This document shows, in pieces, positions 33,517 through 40,400 of a DNA stretch of 40,400 nt (positions are counted from its first letter, which is position 1; the number at the start of each line of letters is the position of its first letter). The notes below the pieces were generated by a model. It saw only the letters and a list, made by a program, of their open reading frames with translations, ran no database searches and was not told where the DNA came from. The stretch spans positions 2,040 to 42,439 of the forward strand of contig DBCH01000130.1 of the NCBI GenBank assembly GCA_002292955.1, written 5' to 3'. This DNA is from Microbacteriaceae bacterium UBA963. Its GTDB lineage: Bacteria; Actinomycetota; Actinomycetes; Actinomycetales; Microbacteriaceae. A program made the translations under genes and the position numbers.

Positions 33517-34686
33517 ATGAAAAAGAAGCTACTTTTTGGTGTGGGATCGGCCGCAGTGACAATCGCTTTGTTGGCGATTGCGATGCCTGCGCAGGCATTC
33601 ACTCCCACACTGAGTGAAGTTCGAGTTTTGAATGGACCGCCCTCGGATGAGTCGATTGATGGCCTCGCGCTTACTTCTGACGCACAGACCGCTGTCGTGG
33701 TTTCCGACCGGCGTGCATGGGTTGTCGATGTGACCTCAAACGTCGCTACCGAGATAACGGGGTTGACAATGGCGTCTCGTGTGATCATGAACTCAGCAGA
33801 AACATTCGCTTACGTGGCAACGGGACAGTTCAAAGTGAGCAAGGTCGACGTGGCAACTGCGACGGTTGTTGACACGTGGACCGATGCCACGCTCGGGTTT
33901 GCCGTAGTGCAAATGTTTCTATCTGCAGATGGCCTGAACATCTATGCGGTCGGCGTCAGCGGTTCTTTCCCGAATATTCGACCCGGTGTCGTGAAGCTCG
34001 ACCTTACCTCTGGCGTAATCAGCAAGTTTGACGCGGTAAATCTTGGGGTACCTCGTCAGGCGGCCTTCAACGCGGAATCGGGCGAGATTTTTATCCCGTA
34101 CAGTTTGAGTTCCACGACAAGCTTTGCCGTGTTCGATACAACTTCCGACTCGTTCACGGACATTCCGTGGGCGGCGGCAGGTGACCTCACAGGCTGTGAC
34201 TGGCAGGCGGGCACGATGGCGTGCCTCGTGGAAGACACGGTGCCCTATGTCGCAACAGTTAGCCCGAGTGGTGCGGTCGAGTCCTCGCTCGACGTTGATG
34301 TCGCGGTCTCTAACCTGGTCGACATCCGAGTGACCCCTGATGGAATGCGGGCCTATGTTCTCGGTGACAACGGCGGATTCGGTGCAGTGCAAGCCGTTGA
34401 CCTTGCCGCTATGTCATCCGTTCTCGTATTGGATACATTGCTCGAATACCCCGAGGTCGTGGCGCTCGCGCCAGATGCAGGTCAGATCTGGTTCTACGCC
34501 TACTACGCGGAGGACTACAACGGTGGTTATCAGGTTCTACAGTTTGCCGAGCCGAAGGCAACCCTCGCCGACACAGGCCTTGACGCCTTTCAGGCAGGTG
34601 TAATGGCAGTTGTGCTCTGCGGAGTTGGCGTCTTCTTGCTCGGTCTTTACCTCGCGCGGCGTCGCAGGTCTGCAAACGTAAAGTAA
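33517..34686 (+). CDS. Secreted beta-propeller-like surface protein with LAxTG signal
   Basis: A 389-residue precursor. The signal peptide MKKKLLFGVGSAAVTIALLAIAMPAQA is followed by a mature region with propeller-like repeats such as GLALTSDAQTAVVVSDRRAWVVDVTSN and VDIRVTPDGMRAYVLGDNGG, similar in style to YVTN/Lpp-type propellers. The C-terminus has LADTG, a hydrophobic helix (VMAVVLCGVGVFLLGLYLA) and RRRR, a classical sortase sorting signal. LAxTG is the class E sortase motif known in actinobacteria. The ATG at 33517 is chosen for its strong ribosome binding site. The ligand is unknown. The gene ends 5 bases before a fragment of a hemolysin III gene, suggesting insertion. Confidence 0.82.
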   Translation: MKKKLLFGVGSAAVTIALLAIAMPAQAFTPTLSEVRVLNGPPSDESIDGLALTSDAQTAVVVSDRRAWVVDVTSNVATEITGLTMASRVIMNSAETFAYVATGQFKVSKVDVATATVVDTWTDATLGFAVVQMFLSADGLNIYAVGVSGSFPNIRPGVVKLDLTSGVISKFDAVNLGVPRQAAFNAESGEIFIPYSLSSTTSFAVFDTTSDSFTDIPWAAAGDLTGCDWQAGTMACLVEDTVPYVATVSPSGAVESSLDVDVAVSNLVDIRVTPDGMRAYVLGDNGGFGAVQAVDLAAMSSVLVLDTLLEYPEVVALAPDAGQIWFYAYYAEDYNGGYQVLQFAEPKATLADTGLDAFQAGVMAVVLCGVGVFLLGLYLARRRRSANVK

Positions 34687-34691
34687 CCTCT

Positions 34692-34865
34692 GTTGGCGGC
34701 GCGGCCTACTCTGCCGGTGCCGTGATGTATGCCATGAAGCGCCCCAACCCCGTGCCCGGCGTCTTTGGCTTCCACGAGATCTTTCACACGCTCACCCTCG
34801 TGGCGTTCCTCTGCCATAGGACGGCCGTGCTGCTGATCGCACTGAGCCCCGCTTACTTCTGGTAG
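34692..34865 (+). pseudogene. Hemolysin III/TrhA remnant, C-terminal fragment
   Basis: The frame from 34692 reads VGGAAYSAGAVMYAMKRPNP, then VPGVFGFHEIFHTLTLVAF and LCHRTAVLLIALSPAYFW before TAG. The pattern YxxGxxxYxxKRPNPxPxxFGFHEIFH is the well-known C-terminal part of hemolysin III/TrhA membrane proteins. Only about 57 codons remain. The upstream part runs into the surface-protein gene, which has no similarity to this family. This is therefore a decayed or interrupted gene, probably disrupted when the surface-protein locus arrived. Confidence 0.75.
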
Positions 34866-34912
34866 CGCGACCGTCGTCTGAGTCCAACGAGGCGGGCGAT
34901 GAAACCTGTTGA

Positions 34913-34959
34913 GAAAAAGGTGGCGGGTTTCTCTCGGAAACCGAGGGAAACCCGCCACC
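34913..34959 (-). terminator. Strong intrinsic terminator of surface protein B
   Basis: GGTGGCGGGTTT (34919-34930) pairs perfectly over 12 bases with AAACCCGCCACC (34948-34959), and an inner CTCGG/CCGAG stem extends it. On the minus strand the hairpin is followed by CCTTTTTCTC, so it terminates the gene that ends at 34973. Confidence 0.85.
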
Positions 34960-34972
34960 CGACGGTATTCAC

Positions 34973-35689
34973 TTATCCGTTGTGACTGCGAACACGCCTC
35001 CACAGCGTTATAACCAGGCCGAGCGTCAGCATGAGACCAGCGAGTCCAGCGACACTCCACACAATAGGCTGAGCCAGTCCCGTGTCGGCGAGTTTCTTGT
35101 CAGCCGCTGTCACCGTAATCTCAGTGGGAACCATTTCAATCCATTCGGTGGGGTCACCAGTGAGGTTGCCCACCGACTTAAACTCCGGACTTACACATCC
35201 CCACGAAGCGGAGTAAGTCCCCGGAGTGATTGACGACGGAATGGTAAAGGCCAGCGTAAGCGGATCAATTGGTGCGGTGAAATAATCCCCCGGGGTAATG
35301 TTGCCCAGACCCGGACCTGCAAAGAGGATCTCGACTCCTGAGATGCTACTGACTGCACTGGGAATTCCAATGACGTTCGTGAAAGTGTCATCAACGAGAA
35401 CAACTGCCACGGTCCATCCGGATTGCGTTCGGTCGCTGTTATCGCCAGGCTGCACCGTTTCACAAAAATAGGTCCACGTATCAAAACCACTATCAGGGTC
35501 GTAGGTAGGTGTGAGTGTGAGGGTGAGCGCATCTCCTGCGGCTACTGTCGTCTTGTCGAACGTTCCTCCCCCGGCCACGTAGGCGGCATGTGCCGGCGCT
35601 GACGTGAGAGAGGTGGCGGCCGCGACGAAAAGGCCAGCCACGAGTGAGGCGACCGCTCGGCGCCAGGCGGGCTTACTCATTAGCTGCAT
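34973..35689 (-). CDS. Secreted surface protein with LAxTG signal
   Basis: A 238-residue precursor. The signal peptide has an RRAVASLVAGLFVAAATSLTSAPAHA core. The mature part is rich in threonine and valine, with two cysteines (YFCETV and WGCVSP) that could form a disulfide, and looks like an all-beta domain. The C-terminus has LADTG, a helix (VWSVAGLAGLMLTLGLVITLW) and RRVRS, a sortase sorting signal. The ATG at 35689 is preferred over an ATG three codons later because AAAGGA lies at a suitable distance. It is divergent from the response regulator gene. A minus-strand -10 TACAAT is at 35745-35740. The strong terminator at 34913-34959 follows it. No family is recognised. Confidence 0.78.
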   Translation of the reverse strand: MQLMSKPAWRRAVASLVAGLFVAAATSLTSAPAHAAYVAGGGTFDKTTVAAGDALTLTLTPTYDPDSGFDTWTYFCETVQPGDNSDRTQSGWTVAVVLVDDTFTNVIGIPSAVSSISGVEILFAGPGLGNITPGDYFTAPIDPLTLAFTIPSSITPGTYSASWGCVSPEFKSVGNLTGDPTEWIEMVPTEITVTAADKKLADTGLAQPIVWSVAGLAGLMLTLGLVITLWRRVRSHNG

Positions 35690-35751
35690 GTCAATAATTC
35701 CTTTCCCAAAAAACTGGAGTTATCTGATTGAGGACAGAAATTGTACTCAGA

Positions 35752-35761
35752 GCATTAATGC
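35752..35761. promoter_or_regulatory. Small palindrome in the divergent gap
   Basis: GCATTAATGC is a perfect 10-base palindrome just upstream of the minus-strand -10 TACAAT of surface protein B. It may be chance in an AT-rich stretch. Confidence 0.25.
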
Positions 35762-35789
35762 ACGGCGAAAAAATGCAACTACGGATTGA

Positions 35790-35804
35790 TTCGGTCTGAC
35801 CGAA
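35790..35804 (+). promoter_or_regulatory. Palindromic operator, copy 2
   Basis: TTCGGTCTGACCGAA is a perfect inverted repeat with TTCGGT/ACCGAA arms and three central bases. Its centre (35797) is 37 bases before the -10 TATTCT of the response regulator gene, about -49 from its start. It lies between two divergent genes and could serve both. Confidence 0.65.
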
Positions 35805-35833
35805 CAAACCCGCGCGAACGAGTTACGAAGTTC

Positions 35834-35845
35834 TATTCTGGGCTC
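35834..35845 (+). promoter_or_regulatory. Leaderless -10 element of the response regulator gene
   Basis: TATTCT (35834-35839) is followed by six bases and GTG at 35846. No -35 match is present, consistent with activation from the upstream palindrome. Confidence 0.5.
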
Positions 35846-36469
35846 GTGGCAAGTTCTTCTCGGGCGCGCAAGATCCTCGTTGTTGAGGACGAACCGTTCC
35901 TGCGGGAATTGGTCTGCCGCGCTCTCGATGATGCAGGCTTTGTGACGGTGCCCGCGGGAACCGCGGCCGACGCAGTGAAGCTTTTTCGGCTCAACGACCC
36001 GGACGCTGCACTCGTCGACATCGAACTTGGCGCCGGACCTAACGGAATCATGCTGGCCACGAGATTAAGACGCGATGTGCCGGAACTTCCCCTCGTCTTC
36101 CTCACTGTTCGGGCAGATCCTCGCGCCGCGGAAGGCCCTCAAATTCCTCCAGATGCTCACTTTGTGCAGAAGAAAGGGCTCAAAGACGTGAACGACCTCA
36201 TCGCGGTCATGGATGTGGCGATGCGTGGGTCACGGAGCGAGACGACCCGCCATGATAAGTCTGACCTCAACCCACTTCGCTCTCTCACGACCAAACAGAT
36301 CGAGACCCTTCGGCTCATTGGCGAGGGACTCACAAATGAGCAGATTGCCAGCGTGCGCGGGATTACTCTCCGGGCGGCAGAAGTAATGGTGAGTAAGACC
36401 CTCAAGCTTGTTGGCATCGATGAAACCGCGGGGAATCGACGGGTGTTAGCGGCGCGGAAGCTGTTTTAG
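35846..36469 (+). CDS. NarL/LuxR-type response regulator
   Basis: A 207-residue regulator. The receiver domain begins ARKILVVEDEPFLRELV. Its phosphoacceptor is about D58 in ALVDIELG, and VQKKG holds the switch lysine. The C-terminal LuxR-type helix-turn-helix reads LTTKQIETLRLIGEGLTNEQIASVRGITLRAAEVMVSKTLKLVGI. The frame is open to about 35786. The GTG at 35846 is preferred because it has a leaderless -10 and leaves the palindrome outside the coding region. The histidine kinase gene faces it, and the two stops overlap in TTAG (36466-36469). It is the prime candidate to bind the TTCGGT(N3)ACCGAA sites, including the one before its own gene. Confidence 0.88.
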   Translation: MASSSRARKILVVEDEPFLRELVCRALDDAGFVTVPAGTAADAVKLFRLNDPDAALVDIELGAGPNGIMLATRLRRDVPELPLVFLTVRADPRAAEGPQIPPDAHFVQKKGLKDVNDLIAVMDVAMRGSRSETTRHDKSDLNPLRSLTTKQIETLRLIGEGLTNEQIASVRGITLRAAEVMVSKTLKLVGIDETAGNRRVLAARKLF

Positions 36470-38235
36470 GCAGCCCATTCGTCGAGATTCGGGGCGTCGT
36501 CGCCTTCTCCGCGAGTCGTTACGCGAGCAGGAATTTCGGCAAAGAGCGTTGTTCGCTTGTCAGTTACCTCGAGTCGAAGATCTGTGGTCATCTGGCGAAG
36601 GAAAGTTAGTCCGATGTTTCCTGAACTGCGCGACGTTGGCTCTCCAGGGCCGCGAGGATTAGTGACAGTGACGCGAAGTCGACTGCCCTCAAGCCCAACT
36701 TGGGCGCGGACTTTCTGCGTTTGGGCATGCTTTGCGGCATTGACGGTTCCCTCGTTAATGACTTCCATTGCAATGCCAGCCGCAAAGTTGTCTTCTGAAA
36801 GCGCGCGTTCCGCCTCCGGCGAGACCTCAATGGAGAGAGAAATCGAACCATCCCAGAGGGCGATGACGGCGGCAGCTTGTTGCTTGAAATCAAACTCGGG
36901 GGCATCCTCCACTCGCGTCAAGGTATCGGCCGCCTGCTTGAGAGCATCCGCCACAATGAGAACAGACGAACGAACGGGGACAGCTTTCTTGCCCAGTTGT
37001 ACTTCTGCAGCAACCACGGTCGCCTGAACGCTGCCGTGCAAAACCGATATCAGTCGGTTCTGGATGGCTTCTGATTGTTGTCGAAACCGCACAACGTCGC
37101 GGGCAATGCGGTTGTTGGCCATGCTGAGTCCTTCAACCACGCGGAGCTGACGGACCTCATTGGCCCGATGAATGAAACTCAGCAGCCCCAGCAGGAAAAT
37201 CACCACGAAAAGTACAAAATTCTCGGCAGCCGCGCTGTTTGGGCCAAGAAATGGGGTGAGGGCCGCGGCAAAGAAAAGCAGGAGGGCGGCCGGAACGCTG
37301 ACATAAAACGCAATCAAGATGAGGGGTATTTGGATCAGAAAACCGGGGCTTGAGAAGTTTGTACTCGCGCTGCCCGAAACGGCTGCAATTCCAATGATGA
37401 GCGCTCCCACTGAGCCGGAAAAATATCGACCATTCCACCTTCGCGGAATCCCGCGGAGAGAGACCCGCCGATTTTTTTTCGGAACAATGCGGTCACTCTG
37501 TTCCACAAATTGCGGAATCTTTCCCAGGGCGGGAACAAAGGTCTCTTTGATGGCGGCGATCCGAGCGGAGGCACTCTCGAACGAGATCTTCTTCCGACCG
37601 CTGACGAGTGACTCCAGTTCCTTCGCTGAGGCGTTCATTTGATTCGCAACGGACTGTTCAAGTGCCCTCGCGGGTATCAACACCTCGTCGGCAAATCGTG
37701 TACTCAACGAGTCCAGTCGGGTGAGCGTTCGGCGAAGAGAGCGTCGGGTGCGCCGAAAGACTCGTTGTCCAGCAATCAGCAACGCGACGAGGGCCCACAA
37801 CAAGAGCCACACGATCCAGAGAACTCCAGTCAGGAACACAAATGTTGACGGAGTGATGTCAGGAACAACGGAAGAGTCCGTGGGATTGACATAGGAGTCG
37901 ATCGGATTGAGTACTTTAACGACCCAGCCGGCAACCAGAATGGCGACAACCAGGCCTGAAACGATCAGGGATGAGGCCAGGCGCGAAATGCGTCCACGAC
38001 CAACAAGCCACAGGATGAACGCTACGCCCAGCACAATCGCCACGCCCGCCAGCACGGCGAGCCACGAACCGACCGGTCGGTTGAGGGTTGCCGGTATTCC
38101 GAGGGCGAATGCCCCAACAGCAAACCATGGGTAGATCCACGGATCGACAATTCGAATTCCCCAGAAACCATCGGGAATCACGCCGGACGACAATTTCACA
38201 TTCGGCGAACCGCCTCGAACGTGCTGGGATTTCAT
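36466..38235 (-). CDS. Polytopic membrane histidine kinase, NarL-partner type
   Basis: A 589-residue kinase with two blocks of membrane helices: about four helices within the first 170 residues, then a cytoplasmic coiled region (LRRTLTRLDSLSTRFADE), then about four more helices near residues 275-375. The dimerisation region RLISVLHGSVQATVVAAEVQLG carries the likely phosphorylated histidine. The ATPase domain has an N box, EVINEGTVNAAKHAQTQKV, and a poor G box, SSGNIGLTFL. The ATG at 38235 is chosen for its GAGGCG ribosome binding site; a GTG at 38265 is an alternative. There is no large extracytoplasmic sensor domain, so it may sense membrane or envelope state. Opposed to its probable regulator gene, it is not in the same transcript. 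Confidence 0.8.
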   Translation of the reverse strand: MKSQHVRGGSPNVKLSSGVIPDGFWGIRIVDPWIYPWFAVGAFALGIPATLNRPVGSWLAVLAGVAIVLGVAFILWLVGRGRISRLASSLIVSGLVVAILVAGWVVKVLNPIDSYVNPTDSSVVPDITPSTFVFLTGVLWIVWLLLWALVALLIAGQRVFRRTRRSLRRTLTRLDSLSTRFADEVLIPARALEQSVANQMNASAKELESLVSGRKKISFESASARIAAIKETFVPALGKIPQFVEQSDRIVPKKNRRVSLRGIPRRWNGRYFSGSVGALIIGIAAVSGSASTNFSSPGFLIQIPLILIAFYVSVPAALLLFFAAALTPFLGPNSAAAENFVLFVVIFLLGLLSFIHRANEVRQLRVVEGLSMANNRIARDVVRFRQQSEAIQNRLISVLHGSVQATVVAAEVQLGKKAVPVRSSVLIVADALKQAADTLTRVEDAPEFDFKQQAAAVIALWDGSISLSIEVSPEAERALSEDNFAAGIAMEVINEGTVNAAKHAQTQKVRAQVGLEGSRLRVTVTNPRGPGEPTSRSSGNIGLTFLRQMTTDLRLEVTDKRTTLFAEIPARVTTRGEGDDAPNLDEWAA

Positions 38236-38340
38236 TAGGGACGCCTCACGTTCTTGGTTGCACACCCGAAAATTAAGAACCTTTGCAGGAGGCTCTCACT
38301 AGATTTTTACACGTGTCGAGCCCCGACGTGGAGAGAAATA

Positions 38341-38355
38341 TTCGGTCTAACCGAA
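38341..38355 (+). promoter_or_regulatory. Palindromic operator, copy 3
   Basis: TTCGGTCTAACCGAA differs from the copy at 35790 by a single central base, and the flanking A and C are also shared. A -10-like TAGGTC (38389-38394) lies about 41 bases after its centre, on the way to the secreted-protein gene at 38529. Confidence 0.65.
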
Positions 38356-38528
38356 CGCAAGAGTGACATCTGGGAGTGCGGCAACAAATAGGTCCCGCCG
38401 GGTCTCTGCCCGATGCCCCCCCATCGACGTCGGGTCACCCGAAATTTGTTCGAGCGGCGTTTTTCTCTGGCGATAAAGTTCCCTCGTCCGCTTCGTTTAC
38501 GCGAGGCCTGAAATGGAGGAGAAATCAC

Positions 38529-39062
38529 GTGAAAAAATCTGTTTACGCGGCAATCATTGGCGCTGGTGTCCTTGTGTCTTCGCTGGTCCCAACCGCAGCA
38601 CACGCCTATGTGCCACCCGCGCTGGAAATCCCCGTCGCTTGCCAACAAGGCACGGGAACGGAGACAATGTACCCCGTCTACACGGGTCAAGCAGTGACGC
38701 TGGTCTTCAATCCAACAGGTTGCGTGACCATCTATTGGCTAAACGACGCTCCCTCAAATTGGAACAGTTCCAGCGGATGGCTTGCGACTCAGTCGACGTT
38801 CACGATTTCGGCGGCCGACGTACCGGCTCAAATTGGTCAGCAGTTCGATGTTGATAAGGGCCCTGACTATGACGCCATTATCCTCACGGACGGCGGACCG
38901 GCACCCGAGCCGACCCCAGAGCCTACACCGCAGCAGCTACCCGATACGGGACTTGACGCCGGCGCTGGTATGAACATCGGAGTTGTCTCAGGTGTTGGGG
39001 CGGCGCTTCTGGCAGCCGGAGCTTTGCTCGTGGTTCGCACGCGCCGTTCGCGGAAGGCATAG
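38529..39062 (+). CDS. Small secreted surface protein with LPxTG signal
   Basis: A 177-residue precursor. The signal peptide is VKKSVYAAIIGAGVLVSSLVPTAAHA. A mature domain of about 90 residues has two cysteines (IPVACQQG, PTGCVTIYW). A proline-rich spacer, PAPEPTPEPTPQQ, follows, then LPDTG, a helix (IGVVSGVGAALLAAGALLVV) and RTRRSRK, a sortase signal. The spacer would carry the domain through the cell wall. The GTG at 38529 has GGAGGAG upstream. The domain is not recognised. Like the proteins at 33517 and 34973 it shares the xxDTGL sorting style, and all three lie around one two-component system. Confidence 0.82.
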   Translation: MKKSVYAAIIGAGVLVSSLVPTAAHAYVPPALEIPVACQQGTGTETMYPVYTGQAVTLVFNPTGCVTIYWLNDAPSNWNSSSGWLATQSTFTISAADVPAQIGQQFDVDKGPDYDAIILTDGGPAPEPTPEPTPQQLPDTGLDAGAGMNIGVVSGVGAALLAAGALLVVRTRRSRKA

Positions 39063-39080
39063 CTGGTTTGAGCCAAATGG

Positions 39081-39121
39081 TCGGAGGCGTGCACTCAAAG
39101 CGTGCTCGCCTCCGATTCTTT
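39081..39121 (+). terminator. Intrinsic terminator of the small surface protein
   Basis: TCGGAGGCG (39081-39089) pairs with CGCCTCCGA (39107-39115), with an inner GCAC/GTGC stem, and is followed by the T-rich TTCTTTT. It lies 18 bases after the stop codon. Confidence 0.8.
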
Positions 39122-39209
39122 TCGGAGAGAACAATAATGGTTAGCCTTGAGAGGCCCGGTGCGGTAGAACTGAGATGGTTCTCCCTTTTCAGGAAGTAGG
39201 CACACTCAT

Positions 39210-39893
39210 ATGGCGCGACCAGCAGCACGATTCCTTTTCCGCGCCGTGGCAGAGTTCGCCGGCACCGCCGTCTTGGTGTGCGTTGTCGTGGGATCGGGCA
39301 TCATGGCCACGAACCTCACGGAGGACAAGGGTGTGGCGCTCATCATCAACACGTTCTCCACGATTTTTGCCCTCGCCCTGATCATCCTCATACTGGCGCC
39401 GATTAGCGGAGCGCACTTCAATCCCGCGGTGTCGCTGGTGCAGCTCATCTCGCGCGCTCAGCGACCGGTCGAAACCGCGGCCTACGTGGTGGTTCAGGTT
39501 GCCGGTGCCATCGTGGGCGCGATTGTGGCCAATGTTATGTTTGACCAGCCCGCTGTGCAGTTTTCGACGAGCGAGCGGGTCAGCCCGGGAATGCTGCTTG
39601 GCGAGGTCATTGCCACGGCTGGACTCATCGTGGTCATTGGTGTGCTGATCCAGCGCAAGCAAGACGCGCTCATCCCCGTGGCGGTGGCCGCCTGGATCGG
39701 ATCGGCCTACTTCTTTGCGGCATCCACATCGTTTGCTAATCCCGCCGTGACAATCGGACGCCTCTTCTCAAACACCTTCGCCGGGATTGCCCCGGTCTCG
39801 GTAGCGCCCTACATTGGCGCACAACTCGTGGGCGCCGTGCTCGGCTTCCTCATTGTTAAGGCCGTCGCGCGGTACCGAGTCAACGGCAGTTAG
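39210..39893 (+). CDS. MIP-family channel (aquaporin-like)
   Basis: A 227-residue membrane channel with about six helices and the two half-helix NPA boxes, SGAHFNPAVSL and SFANPAVTIGR. The arginine after the second NPA is the selectivity-filter arginine. Such channels pass water or small neutral solutes; the SxxNPAVTxGRxxSxTFAGI pattern is common in bacterial aquaporins, including arsenite-linked ones, but no ars genes are nearby. The ATG at 39210 is used, with AGGAAG some distance upstream. Its stop lies in the first unit of a 14-base tandem repeat at 39884-39910. Confidence 0.9.
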   Translation: MARPAARFLFRAVAEFAGTAVLVCVVVGSGIMATNLTEDKGVALIINTFSTIFALALIILILAPISGAHFNPAVSLVQLISRAQRPVETAAYVVVQVAGAIVGAIVANVMFDQPAVQFSTSERVSPGMLLGEVIATAGLIVVIGVLIQRKQDALIPVAVAAWIGSAYFFAASTSFANPAVTIGRLFSNTFAGIAPVSVAPYIGAQLVGAVLGFLIVKAVARYRVNGS

Positions 39894-39910
39894 TCGTCGG
39901 CAGTTAGTCG
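39884..39910. repeat. 14-base tandem duplication at a convergent gene end
   Basis: CGGCAGTTAGTCG occurs at 39884-39896 and again at 39898-39910 with one base between. The first copy holds the stop of the channel gene and the second the stop of the DCC-family gene on the other strand, each inside TTAG. Confidence 0.85.
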
Positions 39911-40356
39911 CCTGCGACTCCCCGTGAATCTTTGGGATTCTCCGGTGACATGGCGCACGCTGGTGTGCCACCCGGCAGCCTGTGGCGATTTGCCGCCACG
40001 CGGCGGTAGCCCCACGCGAACAGCTTTCGGATGCCCGGTAGGCGCATGCCCCAGGCCACGAATCGGTGAAACGGGTCGCCCTGAATTTTCATGAGCTCGG
40101 CAAAGCACTCGGCTCCGCCGAAAGTGCCACGCTCGGTGACGAGGTAGACCTGTGCTGACGCCTGCGCCGGGGTGAGACCGAGTGCACCAAGGTCGGCGAG
40201 TTGCCACGCGGCAATCGTGAGGGGAGTGAACGAACGCTTCTCGAAGTGCCGGGCCACCGTGGTGCAGAATCCGCAGTCTCCGTCAAACACGAGAACCGGG
40301 AGCACCGGACCCGCGGAGCTTTGCGAAGCACTCGTTGGTGGCGATGTCGCAGGCAT
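39904..40356 (-). CDS. DCC-family thiol-disulfide oxidoreductase-like protein
   Basis: A 150-residue protein of the DUF393/DCC1 family, identified by VLVFDGDCGFCTTVARHFEKR with the paired residues D25...D27-C28 and C31 near the N-terminus. FGGAECFAELMK and the hydrophobic-basic RLPGIRKLFAWGYRRVAANRHRL are also typical. The CxxC-like pair suggests a thioredoxin-type redox role, but no substrate is known. The ATG at 40356 has TAACTT five bases upstream. It converges on the channel gene. Confidence 0.87.
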   Translation of the reverse strand: MPATSPPTSASQSSAGPVLPVLVFDGDCGFCTTVARHFEKRSFTPLTIAAWQLADLGALGLTPAQASAQVYLVTERGTFGGAECFAELMKIQGDPFHRFVAWGMRLPGIRKLFAWGYRRVAANRHRLPGGTPACAMSPENPKDSRGVAGD

Positions 40357-40367
40357 GAGCCAAGTTA
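40357..40367 (-). promoter_or_regulatory. Leaderless -10 element, minus strand
   Basis: On the minus strand TAACTT (40367-40362) is followed by five bases and ATG at 40356. The remaining 33 bases to the window edge show nothing further. Confidence 0.4.
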
Positions 40368-40400
40368 ATCACCAATCTCTGAACACCTCGCGCGCCAGCC

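Noticed and set aside
38309..38316. ACACGTGT palindrome in the gap between the kinase gene and the small LPxTG protein gene
   Set aside because: Eight-base palindromes are expected by chance and it has no clear position relative to a promoter.
1..40400. tRNA, rRNA, CRISPR arrays and insertion sequences
   Set aside because: No cloverleaf-like sequence with a GGTTCGAATCC-type arm, no regularly spaced repeats and no transposase-like frame were seen by eye. A covariance-model scan would be needed to exclude small RNAs.

Overview
The window reads as chromosome of a high-GC actinobacterium, most likely a Microbacteriaceae-type organism. The evidence is a WhiB regulator, MtrA-MtrB-LpqB, a DUF3499 protein, a DUF5719 protein, a SecA without a zinc tail, and LAxTG/LPxTG sorting signals. 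The left half has the conserved order remembered from Mycobacterium tuberculosis (whiB2, a degenerate metallopeptidase-like gene, DUF3499, manB, manA, sahH, mtrA, mtrB, lpqB, comF-like, hpf, secA1). Species and family are inferred, not proven.

Layout. 1-1298: a partial membrane gene and a glutaryl-CoA-dehydrogenase-like enzyme, both minus strand. 1380-19459: manA, whiB2, a large GT2 membrane glycosyltransferase with a DUF5719 partner, a degenerate metallopeptidase-like gene, DUF3499, manB-ahcY, mtrAB-lpqB, comF-like, hpf and secA. This block serves the envelope (mannose phosphates, glycosyl transfer, secretion, envelope signalling), the methyl cycle and ribosome hibernation. 19456-22150: an MFS carrier, an esterase-like hydrolase and a membrane protein. 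22285-28448: a tightly coupled catabolic operon of hydantoinase/oxoprolinase A and B, a class III aminotransferase and an APH-type kinase. Its A gene carries an in-frame amber codon. 28445-30816: DUF2834, DUF2236 oxygenase-like, MsrB and flavin reductase genes. 30876-33325: a cysteine operon (cystathionine beta-synthase and gamma-synthase/lyase) behind a leader that encodes the peptide MTRRFCCCC. 33418-39121: an accessory island with three secreted proteins carrying sortase signals, a response regulator and an unusual membrane histidine kinase. Three near-identical palindromes sit upstream of three of these genes, and a remnant of a hemolysin III/TrhA gene lies inside the island. 39210-40356: an aquaporin-like channel and a DCC-family thiol oxidoreductase.

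The most interesting items are the poly-cysteine leader with mutually exclusive hairpins, the TTCGGT(N3)ACCGAA regulon around the two-component system and sortase substrates, and the amber codon in the hydantoinase operon. Two genome-wide habits also show. Many genes have a -10 hexamer 5-7 bases before the start codon, implying leaderless transcripts. Four convergent gene pairs end with their stop codons overlapping inside one CTAG or TTAG tetranucleotide, and a fifth pair was apparently separated by a 14-base tandem duplication. AhcY makes homocysteine and the cysteine operon can convert it to cysteine, so the window encodes a connected sulfur route. No tRNA, rRNA, CRISPR array or insertion sequence was recognised, and no gene-free stretch exceeds 300 bases.
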